Shown here: positions 6,334 through 13,662 of the stretch, piece after piece
Position numbering within the stretch: the stretch's first letter is position 1
Layout: every line of letters starts with the position of its first letter
From: Armatimonadota bacterium
Lineage (GTDB): Bacteria > Armatimonadota > Armatimonadia > Armatimonadales > Armatimonadaceae
Reading direction: 5' to 3'
Length of the DNA: 17,823 nt
Assembly: GCA_014381035.1 (NCBI GenBank)
Contig: JACMIS010000888.1
Span: forward strand, 1-17,823
Translations under genes and position numbers: made by a program
Notes under the pieces: generated by a model
What the model saw: only the letters and a program-made list of their open reading frames with translations
What the model was told of the DNA's origin: nothing
The model's database searches: none

Positions 6334-7806
6334 TCATGCGGTGCGGGTGTGCCAGTCCGTCGCGGATTCGTAGGCATGGGCGATCTTGAGTAACGTTTCC
6401 TCGCCGAATGCCGGACCCATTAGTTGTAGACCGATGGGCAAGCCGCCCGCGTCGAAGCCGCAACATTGCGACAATGCCGGGATGCCCGCCATGTTCGCCG
6501 GGATCGTGCAGATGTCCGATAACTTCATCGCCAGCGGATCGTCCGACTTTTCCCCGATGCCGAACGCTGTCGTAGGCACGGTGGGTGTGACTACGGCGTC
6601 GAAGTCCGCAAAGACGCGTTCGAAGTCACTGGCTATCAGCGTCCGCACCTTTTGCGCCTTGGCATAGTACGCGTCGTAATACCCGGCGGAAAGGGCGTAA
6701 GTGCCGACCATGATGCGTTGCTTTACTTCCGACCCGAAACCTTGCGAGCGGGTGGCGAGAAACAGGTCTTCGTGTCCGGTGAACTTGCCTTCGGGGCGGA
6801 AACCGAACCGCACACCGTCGTATCGCGCCAGGTTGGAGGAGGCTTCGGCGGGTGCGACGATGTAATACGCGGCGAGCGCGTAATCCGTCGAAGGGAGCGA
6901 GACTTCGTCCACGACCGCGCCGAGTCCGCGCAGAATACCGATGGCGGTCATCACCGAAGCGCGCACCTGAGGCTCCAGTCCGGCACCGAAATACTCACGC
7001 GGTACCCCGATACGCAGTCCCGTAATGTCGCCGGTGAGTGCCGCCCGATAATCCGGTACCGAGCGGGGGACACACGTCGAGTCGCGGTCGTCCCCTCCGG
7101 CGATAACGGAAAGAAGCATCGCCGCATCGGTGACATTCCGGGCGAACGGTCCGATCTGATCCAGACTCGATCCGAACGCGACCAGACCATAGCGCGAAAC
7201 ACGCCCGTAAGTGGGTTTGATGCCGACCAACCCGCAAAACGCCGCCGGTTGACGAATCGAGCCGCCGGTGTCGGAGCCGAGCGAGAGCGGCGCGGATAGA
7301 GAGGCGACCGCCGCCGCCGATCCGCCCGATGAGCCACCCGGAACCTTGGTTCGATCCCACGGATTGCGCGTCACGAAAAGTCCGCTGTTTTCCGTGGAAG
7401 AACCCATCGCGAATTCGTCCAGGTTCGTTTTGCCGAGGGGGACTAAGCCTGCCGCAATCAGTTTCTCCACGGCTGTAGCGTTGTAGGGCGGTTTCCACCG
7501 TGCGAGAATCTTGCTCGCGCAGGTCGTCGGAATGCCTTCGGTGCAAAGATTATCCTTCAAGGCGATAGGAACACCCGCAAGAGGGGACAGCGATTCCCCG
7601 CGTCGACGTGCCTCGTCCACACGGTCGGCGGCTGCCCGCGCAACGTCCGGAGTGACGGTAATATAAGCGCGAACGCCGGTCGTTTCGTCGGGGTCGGTAG
7701 TTTCGATACGAGCAAGGTGTGCCTCGGCGACCTCACGGGCGGAGACAGTACCAGATGCAATGGCGTCGGCGATTTGGGTGGCGGTCAGTTTGTAAAGTTC
7801 GGACAT
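6334..7806 (-). CDS. gatA: Aspartyl/glutamyl-tRNA amidotransferase subunit A
   Basis: GatA is the amidase subunit of the GatCAB complex, which converts misacylated Glu-tRNA(Gln) (and Asp-tRNA(Asn)) to the amide forms, using ammonia freed from glutamine. The 490-residue length is normal. The amidase-signature catalytic triad is complete: Lys84 in IALKDN, cis-Ser159 in [13 protein letters not shown] and the nucleophile Ser183 in [12 protein letters not shown], with the same spacing (75 and 99 residues) as in the Staphylococcus aureus enzyme. It follows gatC with a 4-nt gap and has no obvious Shine-Dalgarno of its own, so its translation is probably coupled to gatC. gatB is not in the window. 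The gene ends 5 nt before the parS-like inverted repeat. Its presence implies an indirect route to Gln-tRNA or Asn-tRNA in this organism. Confidence 0.97.
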   Translation of the reverse strand: MSELYKLTATQIADAIASGTVSAREVAEAHLARIETTDPDETTGVRAYITVTPDVARAAADRVDEARRRGESLSPLAGVPIALKDNLCTEGIPTTCASKILARWKPPYNATAVEKLIAAGLVPLGKTNLDEFAMGSSTENSGLFVTRNPWDRTKVPGGSSGGSAAAVASLSAPLSLGSDTGGSIRQPAAFCGLVGIKPTYGRVSRYGLVAFGSSLDQIGPFARNVTDAAMLLSVIAGGDDRDSTCVPRSVPDYRAALTGDITGLRIGVPREYFGAGLEPQVRASVMTAIGILRGLGAVVDEVSLPSTDYALAAYYIVAPAEASSNLARYDGVRFGFRPEGKFTGHEDLFLATRSQGFGSEVKQRIMVGTYALSAGYYDAYYAKAQKVRTLIASDFERVFADFDAVVTPTVPTTAFGIGEKSDDPLAMKLSDICTIPANMAGIPALSQCCGFDAGGLPIGLQLMGPAFGEETLLKIAHAYESATDWHTRTA

Positions 7807-7810
7807 TATA

Positions 7811-8107
7811 TTATTCGCTCATCACCTGCGGAACCACGAATCCACCCATCCACGGGTCGGTTTTCGGACCCTCGGCAAGCGCAATCTCACGCGGCAGACT
7901 CGGCTTGATCATATCGTCGCGCAGCAGAGCGGCAACCGGCACGGCATGGCTCATCGCCGGAACATCGTCCGTATCTAGTTCCTGCAAACGCTCGAATTGG
8001 TTCAGGAGATCATTCATCTGATGCGTGTAGCGGTCAATTTCGGTCTCGGAAAGCGCGAGGCGGGCAAGGGTGCCGACCTTTTTAATATCGTCAGAGGTAA
8101 GAGCCAT
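7811..8107 (-). CDS. gatC: Aspartyl/glutamyl-tRNA amidotransferase subunit C
   Basis: GatC is the small stabilising subunit of GatCAB that wraps around the GatA-GatB interface. The 98-residue protein has the family pattern: [17 protein letters not shown] at the N-terminus, a helical [19 protein letters not shown] centre, and [16 protein letters not shown] in the segment that contacts the partners. It is the first gene of a gatC-gatA unit on the minus strand. A perfect TATAAT lies 8 nt before its ATG, with no Shine-Dalgarno in between, so the mRNA should be leaderless or carry only one or two leader bases. Confidence 0.95.
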   Translation of the reverse strand: MALTSDDIKKVGTLARLALSETEIDRYTHQMNDLLNQFERLQELDTDDVPAMSHAVPVAALLRDDMIKPSLPREIALAEGPKTDPWMGGFVVPQVMSE

Positions 8108-8115
8108 TTGCCGCT

Positions 8116-8121
8116 ATTATA
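8116..8121 (-). promoter_or_regulatory. -10 box of gatC-gatA
   Basis: A perfect TATAAT on the minus strand ends 8 nt before the gatC ATG (8107). The -35 region is weak (TTTCCT or TTCCTC at 17-18 nt). It predicts a leaderless transcript. Confidence 0.6.
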
Positions 8122-8154
8122 GCATGTCACTACCCGGAGAGGAAAACGGGCTCG

Positions 8155-8297
8155 ACCACAAAGGACACAGAGACCGCAAAGAGAGTTTTATAAGGTTTTA
8201 CACTTCGCACGCCCGTCGGTGGGCGGGACGAATCAACAAGCCCTGAGCCCTAAAACCTTTTCTTTCCGGTCTCTATGTCCTTTGTGTCCTTTGTGGT
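8155..8297. repeat. Imperfect inverted-repeat element of about 143 bp
   Basis: The left arm (8155-8200) starts ACCACAAAGGACACAGAGACC and ends AAGGTTTTA. The right arm (8251-8297) is its reverse complement with a 7-nt duplication (AAGGACA-type) and a few substitutions, ending TTTGTGTCCTTTGTGGT. The 50-nt middle contains a CGCCC/GGGCG hairpin (8210-8225). CACAAAGGACACAAAGG-like tracts recur as intergenic repeats in several bacterial groups (general knowledge), and the arms could mark a MITE-like element. The right arm ends 19 nt before the cyclase -10 box, so it covers the -35 area. An ATG at 8275 inside the arm opens the cyclase frame but is not a credible start. Confidence 0.7.
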
Positions 8298-8316
8298 TAA
8301 AACCCCTCCCGTCTCT

Positions 8317-8322
8317 TATAAT
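8317..8322 (+). promoter_or_regulatory. -10 box of the cyclase-ATPase gene
   Basis: A perfect TATAAT ends 12 nt before the ATG at 8335, giving a leader of about 5-6 nt with no Shine-Dalgarno. The -35 region falls in the right arm of the inverted repeat (TGGTTA at 17 nt spacing, or TTGTGG at 20 nt; both weak). Confidence 0.55.
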
Positions 8323-8334
8323 AGAAGTGCGACG

Positions 8335-11300
8335 ATGATAGCTTTACCCACCGGCACCGTCACGTTTCTGTTCACCGACATCGAGGGGAGCACTCGACTG
8401 TGGGAAAAGCATCCGGTTGCGATGCGCGAAGCGTTGTACCGCCACGATGAGATGATCCGGGACGCCGTGGAATCGTCGAACGGGGTCGTTTTCCGCACCG
8501 TCGGGGATGCCTTCTGTTGCGCCTTTGCCGTACCGACCGACGCCCTCCGTGCAGCACTCCGCGCACAGATCGCGCTCCAACAGGAACCATGGTCCTCCGA
8601 AACACCGCTCCGGGTGCGCATGGCACTGCATATCGGCGCGGTCGAACAGGAACGCAGTGACTACGTCGGCGCACCGCTCAACCGGATCGCCCGATTGCTC
8701 GCCATCGCGCACGGGGGGCAAACGGTCCTATCGCAGGCGATATACGAACTGATTCGCGATCATCTGCCCGAAGGAGTAAACATGCTCCCACTCGGGGCGC
8801 ATCGACTCAAAGACCTTTCTCGCCCGGAAACGGTGTATCAGCCGACGCACCGGGATGTGCAAACCGTGTTCCCGACGCTCCGGTCGCTCGGTAGCCCTGA
8901 CCTGCCGAATAACCTGCCCGAGCAATTCACGTCGTTTGTCGGACGGGTACGGGAGATCGCCGAGATCGAGCGTCTAATGCCGTATGCCCGCCTCCTGACG
9001 TTGGCCGGACCGGGCGGGGTAGGAAAGACGCGATTATCGCTTCAGGTCGGCGCGAATGTTCTCGACAAATACCACCACGGCGTTTACCAGATCGAACTTG
9101 CCGCCCTCACCGAACCCCAGCAGATCGCGGCGGCAGTAGCCCGTACCCTTGCAGTGCGCGATACCGGGACCGCCTCCACGGAGTCGGCACTGGAAAAAGC
9201 GTTAGCCGAGAAGAATATTCTGTTGATTCTGGATAACTGCGAGCATTTGATCGCGGAATGCGCCCGATTCACACAGTCGCTTTGCACCGCTTGTTCCGGC
9301 GTTTCGTTTCTGGCGACCTCCCGCGAACCGCTAAACACTCCCGGCGAACAGGTATACCGAGTGGCACCTCTCGCGGTGCCGCTTCCGGTGAATAGTTCCG
9401 GGGTGAGCGAGTGGGGGATACGAAGCACTATTCGGGAGATCAAGACCCCGGTAGACTACCCTCTATTCCCCAACCCCCACGTCCTATCCCAGTATGAAGC
9501 CGTTCGCTTGTTTATCGAGCGTGCCCAACTGCAACGCCCCGATTTTGCCGTCACAAATGCCAACGCGCCTGCCGTTGCGGAACTCTGCTACCGGCTGGAC
9601 GGGGTCCCGCTGGCAATCGAGCTAGCGGCAGGACGACTGAGAGCGATGTCGCTGGAGGAAATTACGGCACGTTTGGACGAGCGGTTCCGATTGCTCAAAG
9701 GGGGAAGCCGGACCGCGCTACCGCGGCAACAAACGCTTCGCGCATTAGTGGACTGGAGCCACGATCTTCTTGCCAACGACGAACGGATTTTATTGCGACG
9801 CTTATCGGTGTTTGTGAGCGGTGCGAACCTGGAGGCGGTGGAGCAGGTTTGTTCCGGGGACGGCACTTCCACGGATGGCCTCGAAACTCTGGACGAATCC
9901 GACATTCTTGATCTGTTGTCGGAACTGGTATCGAAATCGCTCGTCGTGTTAGACGAAGGGAGTGGCGCGGCGCGGTATCGGCTTCTGGAAACCGTGCGCG
10001 ACTACGCCTCGGAGAAACTGGAGCAGAGCGGGGAAGCGGCACTATTACAGGATCGCCTCGTCGCCTGGGGTGTTGATTTCGTAACACGTTTCGATAATGA
10101 ATCTACCCCGGCTAACCGCCCGGACTGGCTGAAGCGAATAGACCCCGAATATCCGAATTTGCGTGTCGCCCTGGGTAAAGGGGACGACCCGCTACTGCGC
10201 ATGTGTGCGGGACTATGGCAGTTCTGGGAACCGCGTGGTCTGCTTCGAGAGGGGCGGTACTGGTGCGAGCAAGCCTTGAAAATTCCGGTCGGTGTCAATC
10301 CGGAGTATGTTGATCTCGGTGCGAAAGTTCTCAAAGGCATCGGGTGGCTCGCGCAAAACATGGGAGATTTCGCACTGGCGACCCAGTGGCTCCATGAAGC
10401 CCGCGAGATTTACACACGGAACAATGATCAGAAAGGACTGGGCGGCGTGCTCAATTTGCTCGGTGCCGCCGCGTACTACCGGAACGAACTCGACGAAGCC
10501 CGCCAATTATTCAGCGAAAGTATTCGGATTCGAAAACAAACCGGGGAAAGGATGGGACTCGGGTCCGCGCTCAACAATCTGGGCAATATCTCGTACCGGA
10601 TCGGCGATCATGATGAAGCGGAGCGATACTACCGTGAAAGTACGGAGATCATGCGCGAAATCGGAGACGAGCGTAACCTATCCCTGACACTGAGCAATGT
10701 TGCCAGCATCGTCAGCGGGCGCGGCGAATGGGATGCGGCGGAAGTAATCATGCGCGAATGCCTTGAGATTCGTCAGCGGATCGGTGACATGCGCAACGTG
10801 GGCAATTCCTTCTACAATCTCGGTGTTTTGAACCGGTTTCGCGGCGATCTGCCCGCCGCACAATCTCTGCTGGAGGAATCTATCACGCTCCGCCGTAGGA
10901 TCGAGGACGTGTACGGTCTCGCACGCTCCCTTGCCGTATTGGGGGGAGTCCAGGGCGATCAAGGGAATCACACTCTGGCGCGGGAGTGTTTACGTGAAGC
11001 ATTACAGTTGCACCGGCGAATGCAGGAGCACGTTGATGTCATCGAAGCCCTTGAAGAATGGGGGATACTTCTTTGTCGTGAAAACGATGCACTGGGTGCT
11101 GCGCGAATATGGGGGTGTGCGTCGGTGTTACGGCGTAACGAAAATGCGGCGCGACTGCCCGAACATGTCGCGACATTCGCCCAGATCCGGATCCAAGCAA
11201 AGGAATCAGTACCGGAAGGTGAATGGCAGAGAGCGTGGGAAAAAGGTGAGACGATGTCACTGGATGACGCGTTCAACGCTTTGCTTGGCAAAGAAAAAAG

Positions 11301-11790
11301 CCGCGTCATCGCACCATCCGATAGTGCGATGACGCGGCAACTGTTTCATGTGGAACCTTCTCTAACAAAAAACGTTCCACATGAAACAGGTCTTTTATTT
11401 TTTGATACGTCGGCGAACAACGATGCCCAGTCCAGCAGTGATCACACCGCCGACAAGAAGGGGCAGGGTGCCAGCTTCCGGTACCAGCGTCGGCGAAACA
11501 GCAAGGCTATACACGCCGGTGAAATTGCCAAAGCCACCAATCGCCGGGGAGGCAGCACCGCTACCGAGATCAAGCGTGTAAAGGCTCGATACCGAGCCAT
11601 CGCCCGTCGCCGTGGTATCGAAGATCGCATAAGCGGTGTTCGTACCACCCAGAGTAGTGAAGATGTCGAAACCGGCGAAAGTGCTGACGTCAAGACCCAG
11701 TCCACCAACCGTGGTAAGGAGACCACCGTTGTTGTTGAGTGTCGCCAGAATATCTGCTTCGGAGTCAATAACATACTGTGTTCCGGTTAG
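8335..11790 (+). CDS. Adenylate/guanylate cyclase - NB-ARC-like ATPase - TPR signalling protein; frame lacks its natural stop
   Basis: This is a large cytoplasmic signalling protein. Residues 5-180 form a class III nucleotide cyclase domain: metal-binding Asp15 in FLFTDIEGST and Asp58 in TVGDAFCCAF, and transition-state Asn116 and Arg120 in YVGAPLNRIARLL. The position usually occupied by the purine-selecting Lys (FKTVGD) is Arg54 here. Residues about 220-600 form a STAND/NB-ARC-like ATPase with Walker A GPGGVGKT (225-232) and Walker B ILLILDN (about 295-301), plus the family's LSQYEAVRLFIERA and LCYRLDGVPLAIELAAGRLR motifs. Residues about 650-920 hold TPR-like repeats such as LGSALNNLGNISYRIGDHDEAERYY. 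The family end pattern (EKGETMSLDDAFNALL) occurs near residue 982 (position 11280). The frame then runs on to 11790, through two hairpins and 396 nt antisense to the DUF4394 gene, so the last ~165 residues are unlikely to be native. The start is the ATG at 8335, where the cyclase domain begins. Confidence 0.88.
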   Translation: MIALPTGTVTFLFTDIEGSTRLWEKHPVAMREALYRHDEMIRDAVESSNGVVFRTVGDAFCCAFAVPTDALRAALRAQIALQQEPWSSETPLRVRMALHIGAVEQERSDYVGAPLNRIARLLAIAHGGQTVLSQAIYELIRDHLPEGVNMLPLGAHRLKDLSRPETVYQPTHRDVQTVFPTLRSLGSPDLPNNLPEQFTSFVGRVREIAEIERLMPYARLLTLAGPGGVGKTRLSLQVGANVLDKYHHGVYQIELAALTEPQQIAAAVARTLAVRDTGTASTESALEKALAEKNILLILDNCEHLIAECARFTQSLCTACSGVSFLATSREPLNTPGEQVYRVAPLAVPLPVNSSGVSEWGIRSTIREIKTPVDYPLFPNPHVLSQYEAVRLFIERAQLQRPDFAVTNANAPAVAELCYRLDGVPLAIELAAGRLRAMSLEEITARLDERFRLLKGGSRTALPRQQTLRALVDWSHDLLANDERILLRRLSVFVSGANLEAVEQVCSGDGTSTDGLETLDESDILDLLSELVSKSLVVLDEGSGAARYRLLETVRDYASEKLEQSGEAALLQDRLVAWGVDFVTRFDNESTPANRPDWLKRIDPEYPNLRVALGKGDDPLLRMCAGLWQFWEPRGLLREGRYWCEQALKIPVGVNPEYVDLGAKVLKGIGWLAQNMGDFALATQWLHEAREIYTRNNDQKGLGGVLNLLGAAAYYRNELDEARQLFSESIRIRKQTGERMGLGSALNNLGNISYRIGDHDEAERYYRESTEIMREIGDERNLSLTLSNVASIVSGRGEWDAAEVIMRECLEIRQRIGDMRNVGNSFYNLGVLNRFRGDLPAAQSLLEESITLRRRIEDVYGLARSLAVLGGVQGDQGNHTLARECLREALQLHRRMQEHVDVIEALEEWGILLCRENDALGAARIWGCASVLRRNENAARLPEHVATFAQIRIQAKESVPEGEWQRAWEKGETMSLDDAFNALLGKEKSRVIAPSDSAMTRQLFHVEPSLTKNVPHETGLLFFDTSANNDAQSSSDHTADKKGQGASFRYQRRRNSKAIHAGEIAKATNRRGGSTATEIKRVKARYRAIARRRGIEDRISGVRTTQSSEDVETGESADVKTQSTNRGKETTVVVECRQNICFGVNNILCSG
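11294..11338 (-). terminator. Intrinsic terminator for the ferritin-DUF4394 unit
   Basis: On the minus strand a perfect 15-bp stem (11300-11314 with 11324-11338, 9-nt loop) is followed by six T residues. It lies about 57 nt past the DUF4394 stop. The same DNA is read as coding by the over-long cyclase frame on the other strand, which supports the view that this frame should have ended before it. Confidence 0.88.
11341..11401 (+). terminator. parS-like inverted repeat with a T-rich tail; probable cyclase terminator
   Basis: CTGTTTCATGTGGAAC (11341-11356) and its exact reverse complement (11374-11389) form a 16-bp stem with a 17-nt loop, followed on the plus strand by GGTCTTTTATTTTTT. The arm GTTCCACATGAAACA differs from the B. 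subtilis-type parS core by one central base (CACATG instead of CACGTG). It resembles the pair at 6280-6328 and, like it, separates two convergent genes. Here a terminator role for plus-strand transcription is plausible because of the T-rich tail. Confidence 0.7.
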
Positions 11791-12348
11791 CCCTGCAATA
11801 TTGTTCGCATAGGCGTTTTCCACCACTGAAGGTCCAAAGTCGGGGTCGAGATTCGGGTCGCCCGGTGCGTAGCGCAGGTTTTGAACGGGGGGCACCGAGG
11901 TGTCATTGGCAGCGGGTGCCGAAGAATTCGGGTTATAAACGCGGTTCTCTGCGGTAAGGTCAACATAGCGAACGCGGTCAATCGCCGGGTTGAAGTCCAG
12001 TCCACCAATCTCGCTATTGGTCGCCCCGGCAGTCTGGAAGGACGATGCGGCGATGGTTAACGATGCATTGCTAGTATTGACGGTATACAGAGTATCCGTA
12101 ATATCATTGTAGCCGTACAATATACCGTTGAGTGGGCGGAAATCAATCGCGTCCAGACCCGTTGCCGCGCCATTGAAGTCGCCAACAAGGGTTGCCGCGC
12201 CAGGATTAGTGACATCGAACGAAATCAGCGAGTTGCCGAAGTTTGCTATCGCATACGCGGTCTGGGCATTTGCCGAGGTCGAAACGGTAGCGATGATGCC
12301 GAGTGAGAGCACCGCACCGGTGATTGCTTTTTGGAAGAAAGTTGCCAT
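11395..12348 (-). CDS. DUF4394 protein with PEP-CTERM tail, exported
   Basis: The 317-residue protein starts with a signal peptide (residues 1-28, ending TSANA). It continues with a DUF4394 domain, a beta-propeller-like repeat region: AYAIANFGNSLISFDV, GLDAIDFRPLNGILYGY and IGGLDFNPAIDRVRYV are typical blocks, followed by NLRYAPGDPNLDPDFGP. It ends with a PEP-CTERM-type tail: VPEAGT, a hydrophobic helix and RRRIKK. The domain has no assigned activity; the tail implies exosortase-dependent anchoring at the cell surface. AGGAGC about 10 nt before the ATG is a good Shine-Dalgarno. The gene lies 79 nt downstream of the ferritin-like gene on the same strand and ends at an intrinsic terminator, so the two probably form one unit. 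The cyclase frame on the other strand overlaps its last 396 nt. Confidence 0.9.
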   Translation of the reverse strand: MATFFQKAITGAVLSLGIIATVSTSANAQTAYAIANFGNSLISFDVTNPGAATLVGDFNGAATGLDAIDFRPLNGILYGYNDITDTLYTVNTSNASLTIAASSFQTAGATNSEIGGLDFNPAIDRVRYVDLTAENRVYNPNSSAPAANDTSVPPVQNLRYAPGDPNLDPDFGPSVVENAYANNIAGLTGTQYVIDSEADILATLNNNGGLLTTVGGLGLDVSTFAGFDIFTTLGGTNTAYAIFDTTATGDGSVSSLYTLDLGSGAASPAIGGFGNFTGVYSLAVSPTLVPEAGTLPLLVGGVITAGLGIVVRRRIKK

Positions 12349-12381
12349 AAGTTGAATTGCTCCTGAAATAGCGGTGCCTCA

Positions 12382-12409
12382 CCCTCGCTTACCGGATGGT
12401 GAGCGAGGG
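12382..12409 (-). other. Hairpin between the ferritin-like and DUF4394 genes
   Basis: CCCTCGCTTACC (12382-12393) pairs with GGTGAGCGAGGG (12398-12409) over 12 bp with one T-G position and a GGAT loop. No T tract follows on the minus strand. It begins about 20 nt after the ferritin-like stop. A processing site or partial attenuator that sets different levels of the two proteins is possible; this is inference. Confidence 0.5.
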
Positions 12410-12427
12410 CGAAGCGAGAGATATTGA

Positions 12428-13393
12428 CTACGACCGGATCGCGCCGTTGAGACCGTTCGGGAAGAACGTGGTCGGCGACGTGAACGACACCGGGGATGGT
12501 CCCGGGTTTCCGTAGACGATGTTGAGAACCTGGGTAGTGGTTCGAGTAAATGCCAGGCTGTTGTCATCGGTCGGGATAATATTGACCGTTTGCGACGCTG
12601 GGAATGTGTTTTGAACCGGGGGCGGAGCACTTCCAATACCCTGGTCGCGATCATCGCCTCCGTCAAGGGAGTCACGCACGTCGGAGATTGCCTGTACTTC
12701 TGCGAAGAAACCACCCGCGGCGAGAACCGCGCGGATTTCGCCCGCGTGATACGCTTCGACTGCGAGAATACCCGCAGCAGCGGTCAAGATGCTACGGTTG
12801 GAGAGCAGAGCTGCTGCGCCGGAGTATGCGGTAACGCCCACGTCCTCAAACACGAATGCGCCGAGCAGGAAGAAGTTCTCATTGGCAAACGGGTCGAAGC
12901 CAGCAACGCCAATAGCGGCACCGAGCCCTAGGAACGAATTGCGCAAATCAATTACCGGACGAGCAACCGCCGCACCGCCAAGTGCAGTGCGCAGGAACGC
13001 GACATGGTTCGCTTCATCATCCGCGATTTCGAGAGCATATTGCTCGATAAGCGGTGTTGCGAAGGTTACACGTGTCGTATCCGGATACGTGACTGCGCCG
13101 CCCGCTGCCGGGTTTGCGCCGCTAGCGACACCATTGATACCGATACCGCGAGCCGCGAGGCTATCGCCAACGGCACGCAGGTAGTATTCTGCTTCAAGGT
13201 ACTCAAGGTTCAGGGCAAAGTTGAGAACCGCCGGATCAAGTCCACCACGCTGTGCGTTCGCGCTGTCTTGCGATAAGACCGTTGCTACTGCGACACCTGC
13301 CGCAGCAAGTCCCGCGGTTTTTAAAAAGCTGCGCCGTGCATGTTTACGCTCGCTGATGCGTTCTTCGATAAGATTCATAGTCTCGTCATTCAT
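12428..13393 (-). CDS. Tat-exported ferritin-like domain protein
   Basis: The 321-residue protein has a twin-arginine signal (Arg20-Arg21-Ser-Phe-Leu-Lys, hydrophobic h-region, cleavage near SANA). It continues with a ferritin-like four-helix domain of the Ferritin_2/Dps-distant type. Likely di-metal ligands occur in the expected helices: Glu64 and/or Glu67 in LEYLEAEYY, Glu127 and His130 in [10 protein letters not shown], Glu183 in FEDVGVTAY, and Glu213/His216 in VEAYHAGEI. Tat export implies folding, and perhaps metal loading, before secretion. The last ~90 residues are a polar Thr/Pro/Asn-rich extension of unknown role. A longer frame starts at 13456, but GGAAGGAAAA lies just before the ATG at 13393 and settles the start. 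It is the upstream member of a probable unit with the DUF4394 gene. Related proteins have been linked to desiccation or oxidative stress, which is not shown here. Confidence 0.88.
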   Translation of the reverse strand: MNDETMNLIEERISERKHARRSFLKTAGLAAAGVAVATVLSQDSANAQRGGLDPAVLNFALNLEYLEAEYYLRAVGDSLAARGIGINGVASGANPAAGGAVTYPDTTRVTFATPLIEQYALEIADDEANHVAFLRTALGGAAVARPVIDLRNSFLGLGAAIGVAGFDPFANENFFLLGAFVFEDVGVTAYSGAAALLSNRSILTAAAGILAVEAYHAGEIRAVLAAGGFFAEVQAISDVRDSLDGGDDRDQGIGSAPPPVQNTFPASQTVNIIPTDDNSLAFTRTTTQVLNIVYGNPGPSPVSFTSPTTFFPNGLNGAIRS

Positions 13394-13641
13394 CGCCGAT
13401 TTTCCTTCCGTACTGAGCTGGCCACACTGCCTTTGGGAATAGTTGCGTGTCTGCATGATGATTTAGATCGTGATAATTGCAAAAACAACAACAAGCGTGC
13501 CGCCAGTTGGTGGTTGCCTGTAGAACAGAACTCGTATGTTCTGAGGCACGGCTTTATAGTACCTATCCACTACGGAAAAGTTGGTGAAACCCGGTAATTT
13601 TTCGGTGGTTATTTTCTATCGAAATGTGGGTATACGGTGAG

Positions 13642-13662
13642 ATTCGGCGTTGAATGCCGAAT
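13642..13662 (-). other. Short hairpin at the end of recJ
   Basis: ATTCGGC and GCCGAAT form a perfect 7-bp stem with a 7-nt loop that touches the recJ stop codon (13662-13664). No T tract follows on the minus strand, so terminator activity is doubtful. The rest of the 268-nt gap down to the ferritin-like start holds no gene I can support; the ferritin promoter must lie there, but I cannot place it with confidence. Confidence 0.35.

Noticed and set aside
6652..7299. Long plus-strand open frame inside gatA
   Set aside because: Antisense to the amidase catalytic region, Arg-rich composition typical of a GC-rich shadow frame.
8275..8334. Upstream ATG extending the cyclase by 20 codons
   Set aside because: It lies inside the inverted-repeat arm and upstream of the TATAAT box; the cyclase fold starts at the ATG at 8335.
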